Source of the DNA: Thermoactinospora rubra | GTDB lineage: Bacteria > Actinomycetota > Actinomycetes > Streptosporangiales > Streptosporangiaceae | Length of the DNA stretch: 64,000 nucleotides | NCBI RefSeq assembly: GCF_002093975.1 | Contig: NZ_MSZZ01000011.1 | Span: 124,001-188,000 of the forward strand | Reading direction: 5' to 3' | Shown here: positions 8,208-16,875 of the stretch, piece after piece | How positions within the stretch are numbered: position 1 is the stretch's first letter | Layout of the letters: each line of letters opens with the position of its first letter | The notes under the pieces: model-generated | What the model saw: the letters and a program-made list of their open reading frames with translations, nothing else | Told to the model about the DNA's origin: nothing | Database searches by the model: none | Position numbers and translations under genes: made by a program

Positions 8208-10096
8208 GCGCCGTCTCCGACCTGCTGGCGCGGCTGCCGAAGGCGCGCGTCTTCACCGTCGGCGTCGAGGTCGGCGGCCAGGCGGGCACAGGCGGCGGCC
8301 AGGCGGGCACGGGCGGCACCGACCTGGACCGCGAGCTGCCGGACCCGTCGGCGGGGCGGGCGCGCGAGGTGCTCGTGCTCGCCGGGACCCCGGCCGACCT
8401 GCGGCGCGCCGCGACCCTCCACAAGCTGCTCCCGGAGGCCACCCACGTGGTCGTCGCGGTGCTCGACACGCCGCCGGCGCACCCGGCGCCGGTGCCCACG
8501 CCGACGCCCGCGCACCGCTGGCGCGCCCTCACCGACCTGCGGGTCCACCAGCCCAGCCAGCGCGTGTGGGTGGTCGAGGCGGTCTTCTCCAAGCCGACCC
8601 CGGCGGGCCGCCTCCTCACCGCCACCTCCCGCGCCTTCGCCGGGCACCGCCTCGACGTCGTCGGCGTCCCGGCCGCCGCCGCGCTGGCCGGGGTGGGCGC
8701 GGCCGACTGGCGGCCGGGCGACCCCAACGCCACCCCCGCCGAGCCCGCCGGGCCCGTGCCCGAGCGGGTCGGCGCCCCCGGCGGCGACGTGGTGCTGCGC
8801 ACCCTCGACGTGCCCGGCGAGCCGGAGTTCGCCGGGGAGGAGGACCCCATCGACCGGCCCACCCCGGCCGCGGCCAGCTGGGAGAGCCTGGGCCGGCCCG
8901 GGGGCAGGGAGCTGGCCGACCCCGAGGTCCTGGGCGACCCGTCGATGATCCCGCCGGTCGACGAGCGGCTGGTCAACCCGCAGGGGTTCGTCACCACCCC
9001 GGCCCGCGGCATGGCCTCGCTCGCCGAGCGGGCGGGCCGCTGGGCGGTCGTCCTGGACGGGCAGGTCGTGGTCGCCTTCGCCGAGTCCGGCGGCGTGACC
9101 GACGCCGACGTGGCCAGGCTGCGGCAGATCCGCGGCGTGCGGATCGACTGGCGGCACGCCCACAGCGGGCCGCTGGCCGCCGTCCGCGTGCTCGCCGGCC
9201 TGGCCGCCGCGGGCGTGCCGCTGGTGGCCGACTCCGCGCCGCTGTGGGCCAGGGCGCTCGGCGAGCCCCTGGTCGAGCTGATCACCTCCGGGCCCGACCT
9301 GGAGGACGACCTGCGCCGCGAGGAGTACAGCATCCGGCTGCGCCGCGAGGCCCTGCGCACGCACTCCGTGGCCGCCCGCTGGCGGCAGCTCGGCGCTCCC
9401 CCGCCCACGCCGCAGCTCACCTCCGTCCTGCTGGCCACCCGCCGCGCCGAGATGGTCGGCTTCGCGTTGGAGCAGGTCGCGCGGCAGCGCGGCGCCGAGC
9501 TGGAGGTCGTCCTGGCCCTGCACGGCGTCTCGGCCCGGCATCCCGACGTGGCCGAGGCGGTCAAGCGCTTCGAGCGGCCCATCACCGTCTTCGAGAGCCG
9601 GTCGGTCTTCGGCGAGGTGCTCAACCAGGCCGCCGCCCGCGCCTCCGGCTCGTTCCTGCTGAAGATGGACGACGACGACTGGTACGGCCCCGACTTCCTG
9701 GCCGACCTGCTGCTGGCCCACTCCTACTCGGGCGCGCAGGTCGTCGGCACCGTGCCGGAGTTCGTCTATCTGTCCTCCATCGACGTGACCGTGCACCGGC
9801 AGCAGATCACCGAGCAGATCACCAGCTTCGTGGCGGGCGGCACGATCCTGGTGGAGCGCTCGGCCTTCCAGGCGGTCGGCGGCTTCCGCCCGCTGCCCCG
9901 GTCGGTCGACACGCAGTTCCAGGAGGCGCTGCAGGCCGCGGGCGGGCAGATCTACCGCACCCACGGCCTGGGCTACATCCTGCGCCGCGGCCCGGCGGCC
10001 AACCACACCTGGCAGGAGCCCATCGGCACGTTCCTGCAGCGCAACAAGCGGCAATGGCGCGGCTTCCACCCCAGCCGGCTGATGGAGCTCACATGA
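8204..10096 (+). CDS. Glycosyltransferase with an extra N-terminal region
   Basis: 630 residues. Residues 1-255 are an unassigned Pro/Ala-rich region with a Rossmann-like opening (VLVLAGTPADLRRAATL). From about residue 256 (NPQGFVTTPARGMASL) the protein parallels module 1 of the minus-strand fusion, including TSVLLATRRAEM near 405 and the metal motif KMDDDDWYGP near 487. It ends WRGFHPSRLMELT, where the fusion continues into its second module. Start and stop overlap both neighbours by four bases. A 21-nt tandem repeat near the start encodes GGQAGTG twice. It is probably an acceptor-specific GT2-like transferase working with the next gene. Confidence 0.8.
   Translation: MSAVSDLLARLPKARVFTVGVEVGGQAGTGGGQAGTGGTDLDRELPDPSAGRAREVLVLAGTPADLRRAATLHKLLPEATHVVVAVLDTPPAHPAPVPTPTPAHRWRALTDLRVHQPSQRVWVVEAVFSKPTPAGRLLTATSRAFAGHRLDVVGVPAAAALAGVGAADWRPGDPNATPAEPAGPVPERVGAPGGDVVLRTLDVPGEPEFAGEEDPIDRPTPAAASWESLGRPGGRELADPEVLGDPSMIPPVDERLVNPQGFVTTPARGMASLAERAGRWAVVLDGQVVVAFAESGGVTDADVARLRQIRGVRIDWRHAHSGPLAAVRVLAGLAAAGVPLVADSAPLWARALGEPLVELITSGPDLEDDLRREEYSIRLRREALRTHSVAARWRQLGAPPPTPQLTSVLLATRRAEMVGFALEQVARQRGAELEVVLALHGVSARHPDVAEAVKRFERPITVFESRSVFGEVLNQAAARASGSFLLKMDDDDWYGPDFLADLLLAHSYSGAQVVGTVPEFVYLSSIDVTVHRQQITEQITSFVAGGTILVERSAFQAVGGFRPLPRSVDTQFQEALQAAGGQIYRTHGLGYILRRGPAANHTWQEPIGTFLQRNKRQWRGFHPSRLMELT
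8273..8314 (+). repeat. In-frame 21-bp tandem repeat, two copies
   Basis: Two adjacent 21-nt units (8273-8293 and 8294-8314) differ at one base and encode GGQAGTG twice inside the glycosyltransferase at 8204. The in-frame length suggests a flexible Gly-rich linker that could vary by slippage. Confidence 0.75.
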
Positions 10097-11781
10097 GGAT
10101 CAGGCACAACGACTACGGGGTGCTGCCCGTGCCCGAGCTCGGCTCGTGGGAGCCCGCGCTGAGGGTCTCGGTGGTGATCCCGGCGCACGACTGCCAGCGG
10201 ACGCTGGACCTGACGCTGGCGGCGCTGTCGGCGCAGACCTACCCGCGGGAGCTGATCGAGGTCGTCGTCGTGGACGACGGCAGCCCGCAGCCGCTGCGCG
10301 CCCCCGCGGGCGTCACCGTGCTGCGGGCGCCGTCGGGCGGGTGGGGGCGGGCCTGGGCCGTGCAGGCGGGGCTCGACGCGGCCTCGGGCGAGGTGACGCT
10401 CGTGCTGGACGCGGACATCGTGCCGCACCCGCAGCACGTCGAGGCGCACCTGCGCTGGCACCACCAGGCCGACTACGTGGTGGTGCTGGGCTGGCTGGAC
10501 TTCACGGACTCGCCGCTGCCGACGCCCGAGGAGGTCGCGCGCAAGCCGTACGACGAGCTGTTCCGGCTCGCGCCGCAGCGGCACGACTGGGCGGAGGCCC
10601 TCATCGAGGCCCACGACGGGCTGCGCAAAGCGCCCAGCTCGCTGGCGGGGCACGTCCACGTGGGGGCCAGCGCGTCGTATCCGACGTGGTTGCTGCGGGC
10701 GGCCGGCGGGCTGGACGTCTCGCTGGTGCTGGCGGAGGACACGGAGCTGGGCTATCGCCTCACGCAGGCGGGGGCGGTGTTCGTGCCGGACCCGGCGGCG
10801 CGGGCCTGGCACGTCGGGTTGCCGACCGCGATGCGGGACTACCCGGCGCTGAAGCGGCACAACGACCCCTATGTGGCCGATCGCGTGCCGTACCGGCGCT
10901 ACCTGCGGACCGATCCGGGGCGGCAGTGGCTGGTGCCGTACGTGGAGGCGGTGGTGCACGCGGCGGGGTACGAGGACGTGCGGGCGACGGTGGACTCGCT
11001 GCTCGCCTCCAGCGTGCCGGACCTGCGGGTGACGGTCGTGGGACCGTGGGGCTCGCTGGGCCGCGAGCGGCGCTCGCCGCTGCGGGACCCGGACCTGGAC
11101 CTGCGGCTGGTCAGGGCGGCTTTCGAGCACGACCCCCGGGTACGGCTGGCCGCTCCTGACGAGCCGCTCCCCGGCGAGGCCCTGCCCGGAAAGGCCGGCG
11201 GGGCGGGCACGGTGGGCACGGTGGGCGCGGTGGCGCCGTTCGTGTTGCGGTGCCCGGCCGGGTGGACGGCGGGGGCCGACACCGTGGCCAGGCTCGTGGA
11301 GCGGCTGGAGGAGACCGACGGCGGCGTGCTGTGCGCGGTGCTGGAGGAGACCCGCGAGGGGGTGATGACGGCGCGGCTGGAGCGCACGGCCGCGCTGTCC
11401 CGCGCACGGCACCTGGCCCAGCCGGACGAGCACGTCGACGACGTGGTGCACGAGCTGTTCGGCGTCGAGTGGGTCGACGGGCCCGGCTACGGCTTCGCCA
11501 GGCGGCCCAAGGTCTACCCGCCGCGCAGGCGCCGGCAGCCCGAGCCCACGCCGCAGGACAAGGAGCTGGCCCGGCTGCGCAAGCGCAACGCCGCCCTGCA
11601 GGCCGAGGTGGCCAGGCTGCGGCGCGAGGCGGCCAAGGGCAAGCGCGACACCGAGCGGTGGCGCGCCAAGGCCGAGAACTGGCGCCGCGAGGCCGTGCGC
11701 AGGGAGCGCACGGTGTTCCGGCGGGCGGCGCGCAAAATCGGGCTGACCTCTTTCGTCCGGCGTCCGGGCCCGTCATCCTGA
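10093..11781 (+). CDS. GT2-type glycosyltransferase with C-terminal coiled coil
   Basis: 562 residues. It opens with RIRHNDY, then VSVVIPAH, DxD LDADIV near 105, and AEDTELGYR near 214. The DxD-less second GT-A-like half begins at WLVPYVEAVVHAAGYE, and ARLERTAALSRAR follows near 430. The final 80 or so residues are a basic coiled coil (KELARLRKRNAALQAEVARL). ATG 10093 overlaps the preceding stop (ATGA). Together with the previous gene it corresponds to the single fused protein on the opposite strand. The cytoplasmic face of the membrane is likely. Confidence 0.85.
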   Translation: MRIRHNDYGVLPVPELGSWEPALRVSVVIPAHDCQRTLDLTLAALSAQTYPRELIEVVVVDDGSPQPLRAPAGVTVLRAPSGGWGRAWAVQAGLDAASGEVTLVLDADIVPHPQHVEAHLRWHHQADYVVVLGWLDFTDSPLPTPEEVARKPYDELFRLAPQRHDWAEALIEAHDGLRKAPSSLAGHVHVGASASYPTWLLRAAGGLDVSLVLAEDTELGYRLTQAGAVFVPDPAARAWHVGLPTAMRDYPALKRHNDPYVADRVPYRRYLRTDPGRQWLVPYVEAVVHAAGYEDVRATVDSLLASSVPDLRVTVVGPWGSLGRERRSPLRDPDLDLRLVRAAFEHDPRVRLAAPDEPLPGEALPGKAGGAGTVGTVGAVAPFVLRCPAGWTAGADTVARLVERLEETDGGVLCAVLEETREGVMTARLERTAALSRARHLAQPDEHVDDVVHELFGVEWVDGPGYGFARRPKVYPPRRRRQPEPTPQDKELARLRKRNAALQAEVARLRREAAKGKRDTERWRAKAENWRREAVRRERTVFRRAARKIGLTSFVRRPGPSS

Positions 11782-11808
11782 ACCTTCACCGACGTTGGGG
11801 AACGGCAC

Positions 11809-14133
11809 ATGACGGGGCTTGTGGTGGGGAGCCCGGGCGGGCGGGTGGAGCTCGCGCCCGGGCAGCGTCTGGTCATCGGGCGCGAGGGCGACGTGGTCAT
11901 CGTCGACGCCCGCGTGTCGCGGCACCATGTGGAGATCTTCTTCCAGGGCGGCCGCTGGCTCCTGCGCGACCTCGGCAGCCGTAACGGCACCTACCTGGGC
12001 GAGCGCCGCGTCTTCGAGGTGGAGGTGACCGGGGGCTGTGCCGTACGGCTCGGCGGCCCCGACCACGGACCGCTCGTCAGCCTGGAGCCGCGCGCCCTGC
12101 CCGGCACGCCGCCCCCTGCACCCTCCACACCTGGCACGCCGCGCCCGGTGCCCGACATGCCCGTCACGATGACCGGCAAGCCCACGCACCCGGGCCTGCC
12201 CAGCGGCCCGCCGCAGCGCACGCTGCCCCTCGGCGCGCGCCTGCGCGTCGGCCGCGCGCCCGGCAACGACCTGCCGCTGCCCGACGACCTGCTGGTCTCC
12301 CGCCACCACGCCGAGCTGACCCGCGCGCCCCACGGCTACGTGGTGCGCGACCTGCGCAGCCGCAACGGCACCTACGTCAACGGCCACCGCGTCGCCGAGG
12401 CGTCCCTGCGGCCCGGCGACACGATCTCGGCAGGCCACCACCGGCTGGTGTTCTTAGGCGACCGCGTCGCCGTCCACGACGAGTCGGGAGCCGTCTCGCT
12501 GCACGCCGAGGAGCTCACCGTGCGGGCCGGCCGGAGCGTGCTGCTGGACCGCGTCAGCCTGCGGCTGGACGCCCGCAGCCTGATGGCCGTCGTGGGCCCC
12601 TCGGGCGCGGGCAAGTCCACGCTGCTGGGCGCGCTGACCGGCTTCCGCCCCGCCACCGAGGGGCGGGTGCTGTACGAGGGCCGCGACCTGTACGCCTGCT
12701 ACGACGACCTGCGCCACCGCATCGGCCTGGTCCCCCAGGACGACATCCTCCACAAGGAGCTGACGGTCGAGCGGGCGCTGGCCTACTCGGCGGCGCTGCG
12801 CTTCCCCCAGGACGTCTCGCGCGCCGAACGGCAGCGGCGCATCGACGAGGTGCTGGGCCAGCTGGACCTCGACGAGCGCCGCGGGCTGCGCGTGGACCGG
12901 CTCTCCGGCGGCCAGCGCAAGCGCACGAGCGTGGCGCTGGAGCTGCTCACCAAGCCCTCGCTGCTGGTTTTGGACGAGCCGACCTCCGGCCTGGACCCCT
13001 CGCTGGACAAGGAGGTCATGAACACCCTGCGCGCCCTGGCCGACGACGGCAGGACCGTCGTGGTGGTCACCCACAGCGTGCTGCACCTGAGCGTGTGCGA
13101 CCGGGTGCTGGTGCTGTGCCGGGGCGGCAAGATCGGCTACTTCGGCCCGCCCGGGGAGCTGCTGGGCTTCTTCGGCGTCAGCGAGTACGCCGACGTGTTC
13201 AAGATGGTCTCCGAGGAACCCGACCGGTGGGCCGAGCGGTTCCGGCGCTCGCCGTACTTCGCCCGCTACTGCGGCGCCCCCGGGCGGTCCGCCGCCCACG
13301 TGGCGCAGCCGGCGCCCGCCCCGCCCCCGCCGAAGCAGAGCCTGGCCCGGCAGTTCGGGATCCTCGCCCGGCGGATGGCCGCGGTGATCAGGTCCGACCG
13401 GCTCGCCGCGCTGTCGATGATCGGCCTGCCGATCGCGCTCGCCCTCATGACCCGCGTGATCGAGGGCTCCGACGGTCTGGGCGTGCCGAAGGGACGCACG
13501 GAGGAGGCCGGGACGCTGCTGATCATCCTGATCTTCGGCGCGGCGCTCATGGGGCTCATCGGGGCGATCCGCGAGATCGTCAAGGAGAAGCCGATCTACC
13601 GCAGGGAGCGCGCCGTCGGCCTGTCCCCGGCCGCCTACCTGCTGTCCAAGCTGCTCGTCCTCGGCGTCGTCAACGTGGCGCAGGCGGCGGTGTTCGTGCA
13701 GCTCAGCCTGATCGGCCGCAAGCCGCCCGCCGACCCGCTGGTGCTCGGCCCCGTCGAGATCGTCGCCGTCGTGTCGCTGGTCGCCTTCGCATGCAGCGTG
13801 CTCGGCCTGCTGGTCAGCGCCCTGGTGTCGACGAACGAGCAGGCCATGATGGCGATGGTGGTGCTCATCATGGCCCAGTTCGTGTTCATCGGGAAGCTGA
13901 TCGAGGTGGTGGGACGCGCCGGGCTGGAGCAGATCGCCTGGTTCGTCCCCACTCGGTGGGGTTACGCCGCTGCCGCCGCCACCGTGGACCTCCAGCGCGT
14001 GGACGTCTCACCGCTGCGGGACGCCCTGTGGGACCACAAGGCGTCCACGTGGCTGACGGACATGGGCGTCCTGGCCGCCATGGCCCTGCTGCTGGCGGCA
14101 GCCGTACGGCTCGCGCTCGCCAGACGCGGGTGA
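11809..14133 (+). CDS. FHA-FHA-ABCG-type exporter (Rv1747-like)
   Basis: 774 residues. It has two N-terminal FHA phosphothreonine-binding domains with the GR...SRHH...SRNGTY pattern (about 20-80 and 145-210). An ABC ATPase follows, with Walker A GPSGAGKST near 262, signature LSGGQRKR near 364, Walker B LLVLDEPTSGLD near 384 and H-loop VVVTHS. About six TM helices fill residues 525-774. The layout matches mycobacterial Rv1747, an FHA-regulated exporter of cell-wall glycolipids. It ends the glycosyltransferase operon, so export of the lipid-linked product under Ser/Thr-kinase control is a reasonable inference. The stop lies 6 bp from the convergent hom stop. Confidence 0.9.
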   Translation: MTGLVVGSPGGRVELAPGQRLVIGREGDVVIVDARVSRHHVEIFFQGGRWLLRDLGSRNGTYLGERRVFEVEVTGGCAVRLGGPDHGPLVSLEPRALPGTPPPAPSTPGTPRPVPDMPVTMTGKPTHPGLPSGPPQRTLPLGARLRVGRAPGNDLPLPDDLLVSRHHAELTRAPHGYVVRDLRSRNGTYVNGHRVAEASLRPGDTISAGHHRLVFLGDRVAVHDESGAVSLHAEELTVRAGRSVLLDRVSLRLDARSLMAVVGPSGAGKSTLLGALTGFRPATEGRVLYEGRDLYACYDDLRHRIGLVPQDDILHKELTVERALAYSAALRFPQDVSRAERQRRIDEVLGQLDLDERRGLRVDRLSGGQRKRTSVALELLTKPSLLVLDEPTSGLDPSLDKEVMNTLRALADDGRTVVVVTHSVLHLSVCDRVLVLCRGGKIGYFGPPGELLGFFGVSEYADVFKMVSEEPDRWAERFRRSPYFARYCGAPGRSAAHVAQPAPAPPPPKQSLARQFGILARRMAAVIRSDRLAALSMIGLPIALALMTRVIEGSDGLGVPKGRTEEAGTLLIILIFGAALMGLIGAIREIVKEKPIYRRERAVGLSPAAYLLSKLLVLGVVNVAQAAVFVQLSLIGRKPPADPLVLGPVEIVAVVSLVAFACSVLGLLVSALVSTNEQAMMAMVVLIMAQFVFIGKLIEVVGRAGLEQIAWFVPTRWGYAAAAATVDLQRVDVSPLRDALWDHKASTWLTDMGVLAAMALLLAAAVRLALARRG

Positions 14134-14139
14134 GAGCGG

Positions 14140-15417
14140 TCAGTCGTCGCCCTCCACGCGCATGACGCTGGCCACCGCCCTGACGATGTCGAGCTCGCGA
14201 AGGCCCTCGATGGTCGCGGTGAGCGCGGCGTCGGTGGCCCGGTGGGTGACGATGACCAGCTGGGCGTCGTCGCCGTGGCCCTCCTGGCGGACGGTCTGGA
14301 TGGACACGTCGTGCTTGGCGAACTCCTCGGCCACCCGCGCCAGCACGCCCGGCTTGTCGGCGACGTCCAGCGCCACGTGGCAGCGCGTGATCGTCTGGCC
14401 CATGGGGTGGACGGCCAGCTCCGCGTAGGTGGACTCCTCCGGGCCGCGGGTGCCGGCCAGGCGGTTGCGCGCCACCGCGACGATGTCGCCGAGCACCGCC
14501 GAGGCGGTCGGCGCGCCGCCCGCCCCCTTGCCGTAGAACATCAGCTGCCCGGCCGACTCGGCCTCGACGAAGACCGCGTTGTACGCCTCGCGGACCCCGG
14601 CCAGCGGATGCGTCCGGGGGATCATCGCCGGGTGGACGCGGACCCCGATCGACCGGCCGTCGTCGGACTTGGCGCAGATGGCCAGCAGCTTGATCACATA
14701 GCCCATGGCCTTGGCGCTGGCCACGTCGGCCGCGGTGATCTCGGTGATGCCCTCGCGGTGCACGTCGGCGGCCGTCACGCGGCTGTGGAAGGCCAGCGAG
14801 GCCAGGATCGCGGCCTTGGCGGCGGCGTCGAAGCCCTCGACGTCGGCGGTCGGGTCGGCCTCGGCGTACCCGAGCGACTGGGCCTCCTCGAGCGCGTCGG
14901 TGAACGACATGCCCGTGGTGTCCATCTTGTCGAGGATGTAGTTCGTGGTGCCGTTGACGATGCCGAGCACGCGCTTGACGTGGTCGCCGGCCAGCGACTC
15001 GCGCAGCGGGCGCAGCAGCGGGATGGCGCCGGCGACGCTCGCCTCGTAGTACAGGTCTCCCCCGCCCGCGTGGATCGTCGCGCCGTCCTCGGCCAGCAGC
15101 GCCTTGTTCGCGGTGACGACGGCCTTGCCCTTGGCCATCGCGGCCAGGATGAGCGTGCGCGCGGGCTCGATGCCGCCGATCACCTCCACCACGATGTCGA
15201 CGTCGTCGCGGGTGACCAGCGCCTCGGCGTCGGTGGTGAGCAGGTCGGCGGGCACCTCGACGTCGCGCTTGCGCCCGATGCGGCGCACGGCCACGCCCGC
15301 CAGCTCCAGCGGGGCGCCGATGCGGGCGGCGAGGTCGTCGGCCTGCTCGCGCATGAGCCTGATGACCTGCGAGCCGACCACGCCACACCCGAGCAGCGCC
15401 ACTTTCAAGGGTTTCAC
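14140..15417 (-). CDS. hom: Homoserine dehydrogenase
   Basis: 425 residues. Reduces aspartate semialdehyde to homoserine with NAD(P)H, the branch point to threonine and methionine. An N-terminal Rossmann motif VALLGCGVVGSQV, the catalytic-domain segment NGTTNYIL and a C-terminal ACT domain (DKPGVLARVAEEF, about 345-425) for threonine feedback are visible. The GTG start at 15417 overlaps the lysA stop (GTGA), so the two are coupled. The gene is separated from thrC-thrB by the glycan island. Confidence 0.96.
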   Translation of the reverse strand: MKPLKVALLGCGVVGSQVIRLMREQADDLAARIGAPLELAGVAVRRIGRKRDVEVPADLLTTDAEALVTRDDVDIVVEVIGGIEPARTLILAAMAKGKAVVTANKALLAEDGATIHAGGGDLYYEASVAGAIPLLRPLRESLAGDHVKRVLGIVNGTTNYILDKMDTTGMSFTDALEEAQSLGYAEADPTADVEGFDAAAKAAILASLAFHSRVTAADVHREGITEITAADVASAKAMGYVIKLLAICAKSDDGRSIGVRVHPAMIPRTHPLAGVREAYNAVFVEAESAGQLMFYGKGAGGAPTASAVLGDIVAVARNRLAGTRGPEESTYAELAVHPMGQTITRCHVALDVADKPGVLARVAEEFAKHDVSIQTVRQEGHGDDAQLVIVTHRATDAALTATIEGLRELDIVRAVASVMRVEGDD

Positions 15418-16796
15418 AGTTGCCCCCTCAACAGGTCCTCTTCGGTCTCCCCCCGCACGATCACCCGCGCCCGGCCGTCGCGCACCGCCACGACGGGAGG
15501 CTTGGGCAGGTAGTTGTAGTTGCTGGCCAGGGACCGGCAGTAGGCGCCCGTGGCGGCCACCGCCAGCAGGTCGCCCGGCGCCAGGTCGGCCGGCAGGTAG
15601 TGGTCGCGCACGACGATGTCACCGCTCTCGCAGTGCTTGCCGACGACCCGGCTGAGCATCGGCTCGGCCGCGGACTCGCGGGAGGCCAGCAGGCAGGTGT
15701 ACTCCGCCCCGTACAGGGCGGTGCGGAGGTTGTCGCTCATGCCGCCGTCGACGCTGACGTAGGTGCGCAGGTGCTCCACGTCCTTGACGGTGCCGACCTC
15801 GTAGAGCGTGATGCCGCCCGGGCCGACGATGCCCCGGCCCGGCTCGACGGTCAGGCGCGGCACGGGCAGGCCCGCGTCCGTGCAGACCTTGGCCACGATC
15901 TCCCGCAGCGAGTCGGCGATCTCCTTGATGTCGGGCGCGTCGTCGCCCTCGACGTAGGCGATGCCGTACCCGCCGCCCAGGTCCAGCTCGGGCAGCACGA
16001 CGCCGTGCTCGTCCTTGATCTGCACCAGCAGCGCGGCCAGGCGCCGCGCGGCCACCTCGAACCCGGCCGTGTCGACGATCTGGGAGCCGATGTGGGAGTG
16101 CAGGCCCACCAGCTCCAGCTGCGGCAGCGCGAGCACGCGGTGGACGGCCTCGGCGGCGGCGCCGGAGTTGAGCGACAGGCCGAACTTCTGGTCGTCGTGC
16201 GCGGTCGCGATGAACTCGTGGGTGTGCGCCTCCACACCGGTGGTCACGCGGATCATGACCTTGGGGCGCACGCCGCGCTCGCCGGCGAGGAAGCCCAGGC
16301 GGGCGATCTCCTCGAAGGAGTCGACCACGATGCGGCCCACGCCCGCCTCCAGCGCCCTGGACAGCTCCGCGACGGACTTGTTGTTGCCGTGCATGGTGAC
16401 GCGCTCGGGCGGGAAGCCCACGCTCAGCGCCACCGCGAGCTCGCCGCCGCTGGCCACGTCCAGCCCCAGGCCCTCGTCGCGCAACCAGCGGACGATCTCC
16501 TTGCACAGGAACGCCTTGCCGGCGTAGTGGACGTCGGATCCCGCGAACGCCTCGGCGTAGTCGCGCATCCGCGAGCGCACGTCCTCCTCGTCGATCACGA
16601 ACAGCGGCGTGCCGTACTCCCGGGCCAGGTCGCGGACGTCCACACCGCCGACGGTGAGCGCGCCGCCGGCCCGGCCGGACGTTCGGGGCCAGATCGCGGG
16701 GTTGATCCGGTTGAGGTCGGCGGGCGGCTGGGGAGGCCGCTCGTGGGGCAGCATCTCGGCGTGCCGGTCCCCGGCGGGATGGGCGAATCGACTCAC
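15414..16796 (-). CDS. lysA: Diaminopimelate decarboxylase
   Basis: 460 residues from the GTG at 16796. Fold-type III PLP enzyme making L-lysine from meso-diaminopimelate. The PLP lysine is Lys94 in YAGKAFL; HGNNKS, the GGGYGIAY phosphate loop, EPGRGI and the cysteine motif GKHCESGD are all present. The start was chosen because MSRFAHPAGDRH resembles actinobacterial LysA N-termini; the upstream ATG at 16844 is an alternative. It lies downstream of nrtL and overlaps hom. Confidence 0.95.
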   Translation of the reverse strand: MSRFAHPAGDRHAEMLPHERPPQPPADLNRINPAIWPRTSGRAGGALTVGGVDVRDLAREYGTPLFVIDEEDVRSRMRDYAEAFAGSDVHYAGKAFLCKEIVRWLRDEGLGLDVASGGELAVALSVGFPPERVTMHGNNKSVAELSRALEAGVGRIVVDSFEEIARLGFLAGERGVRPKVMIRVTTGVEAHTHEFIATAHDDQKFGLSLNSGAAAEAVHRVLALPQLELVGLHSHIGSQIVDTAGFEVAARRLAALLVQIKDEHGVVLPELDLGGGYGIAYVEGDDAPDIKEIADSLREIVAKVCTDAGLPVPRLTVEPGRGIVGPGGITLYEVGTVKDVEHLRTYVSVDGGMSDNLRTALYGAEYTCLLASRESAAEPMLSRVVGKHCESGDIVVRDHYLPADLAPGDLLAVAATGAYCRSLASNYNYLPKPPVVAVRDGRARVIVRGETEEDLLRGQL

Positions 16797-16875
16797 CCGA
16801 AGCAGGCTATCCGACCTGCGGCGAACCGTGGACACCGTGACCATCTGTCGAGACGGTCAAACCGAAGGATTTCCA

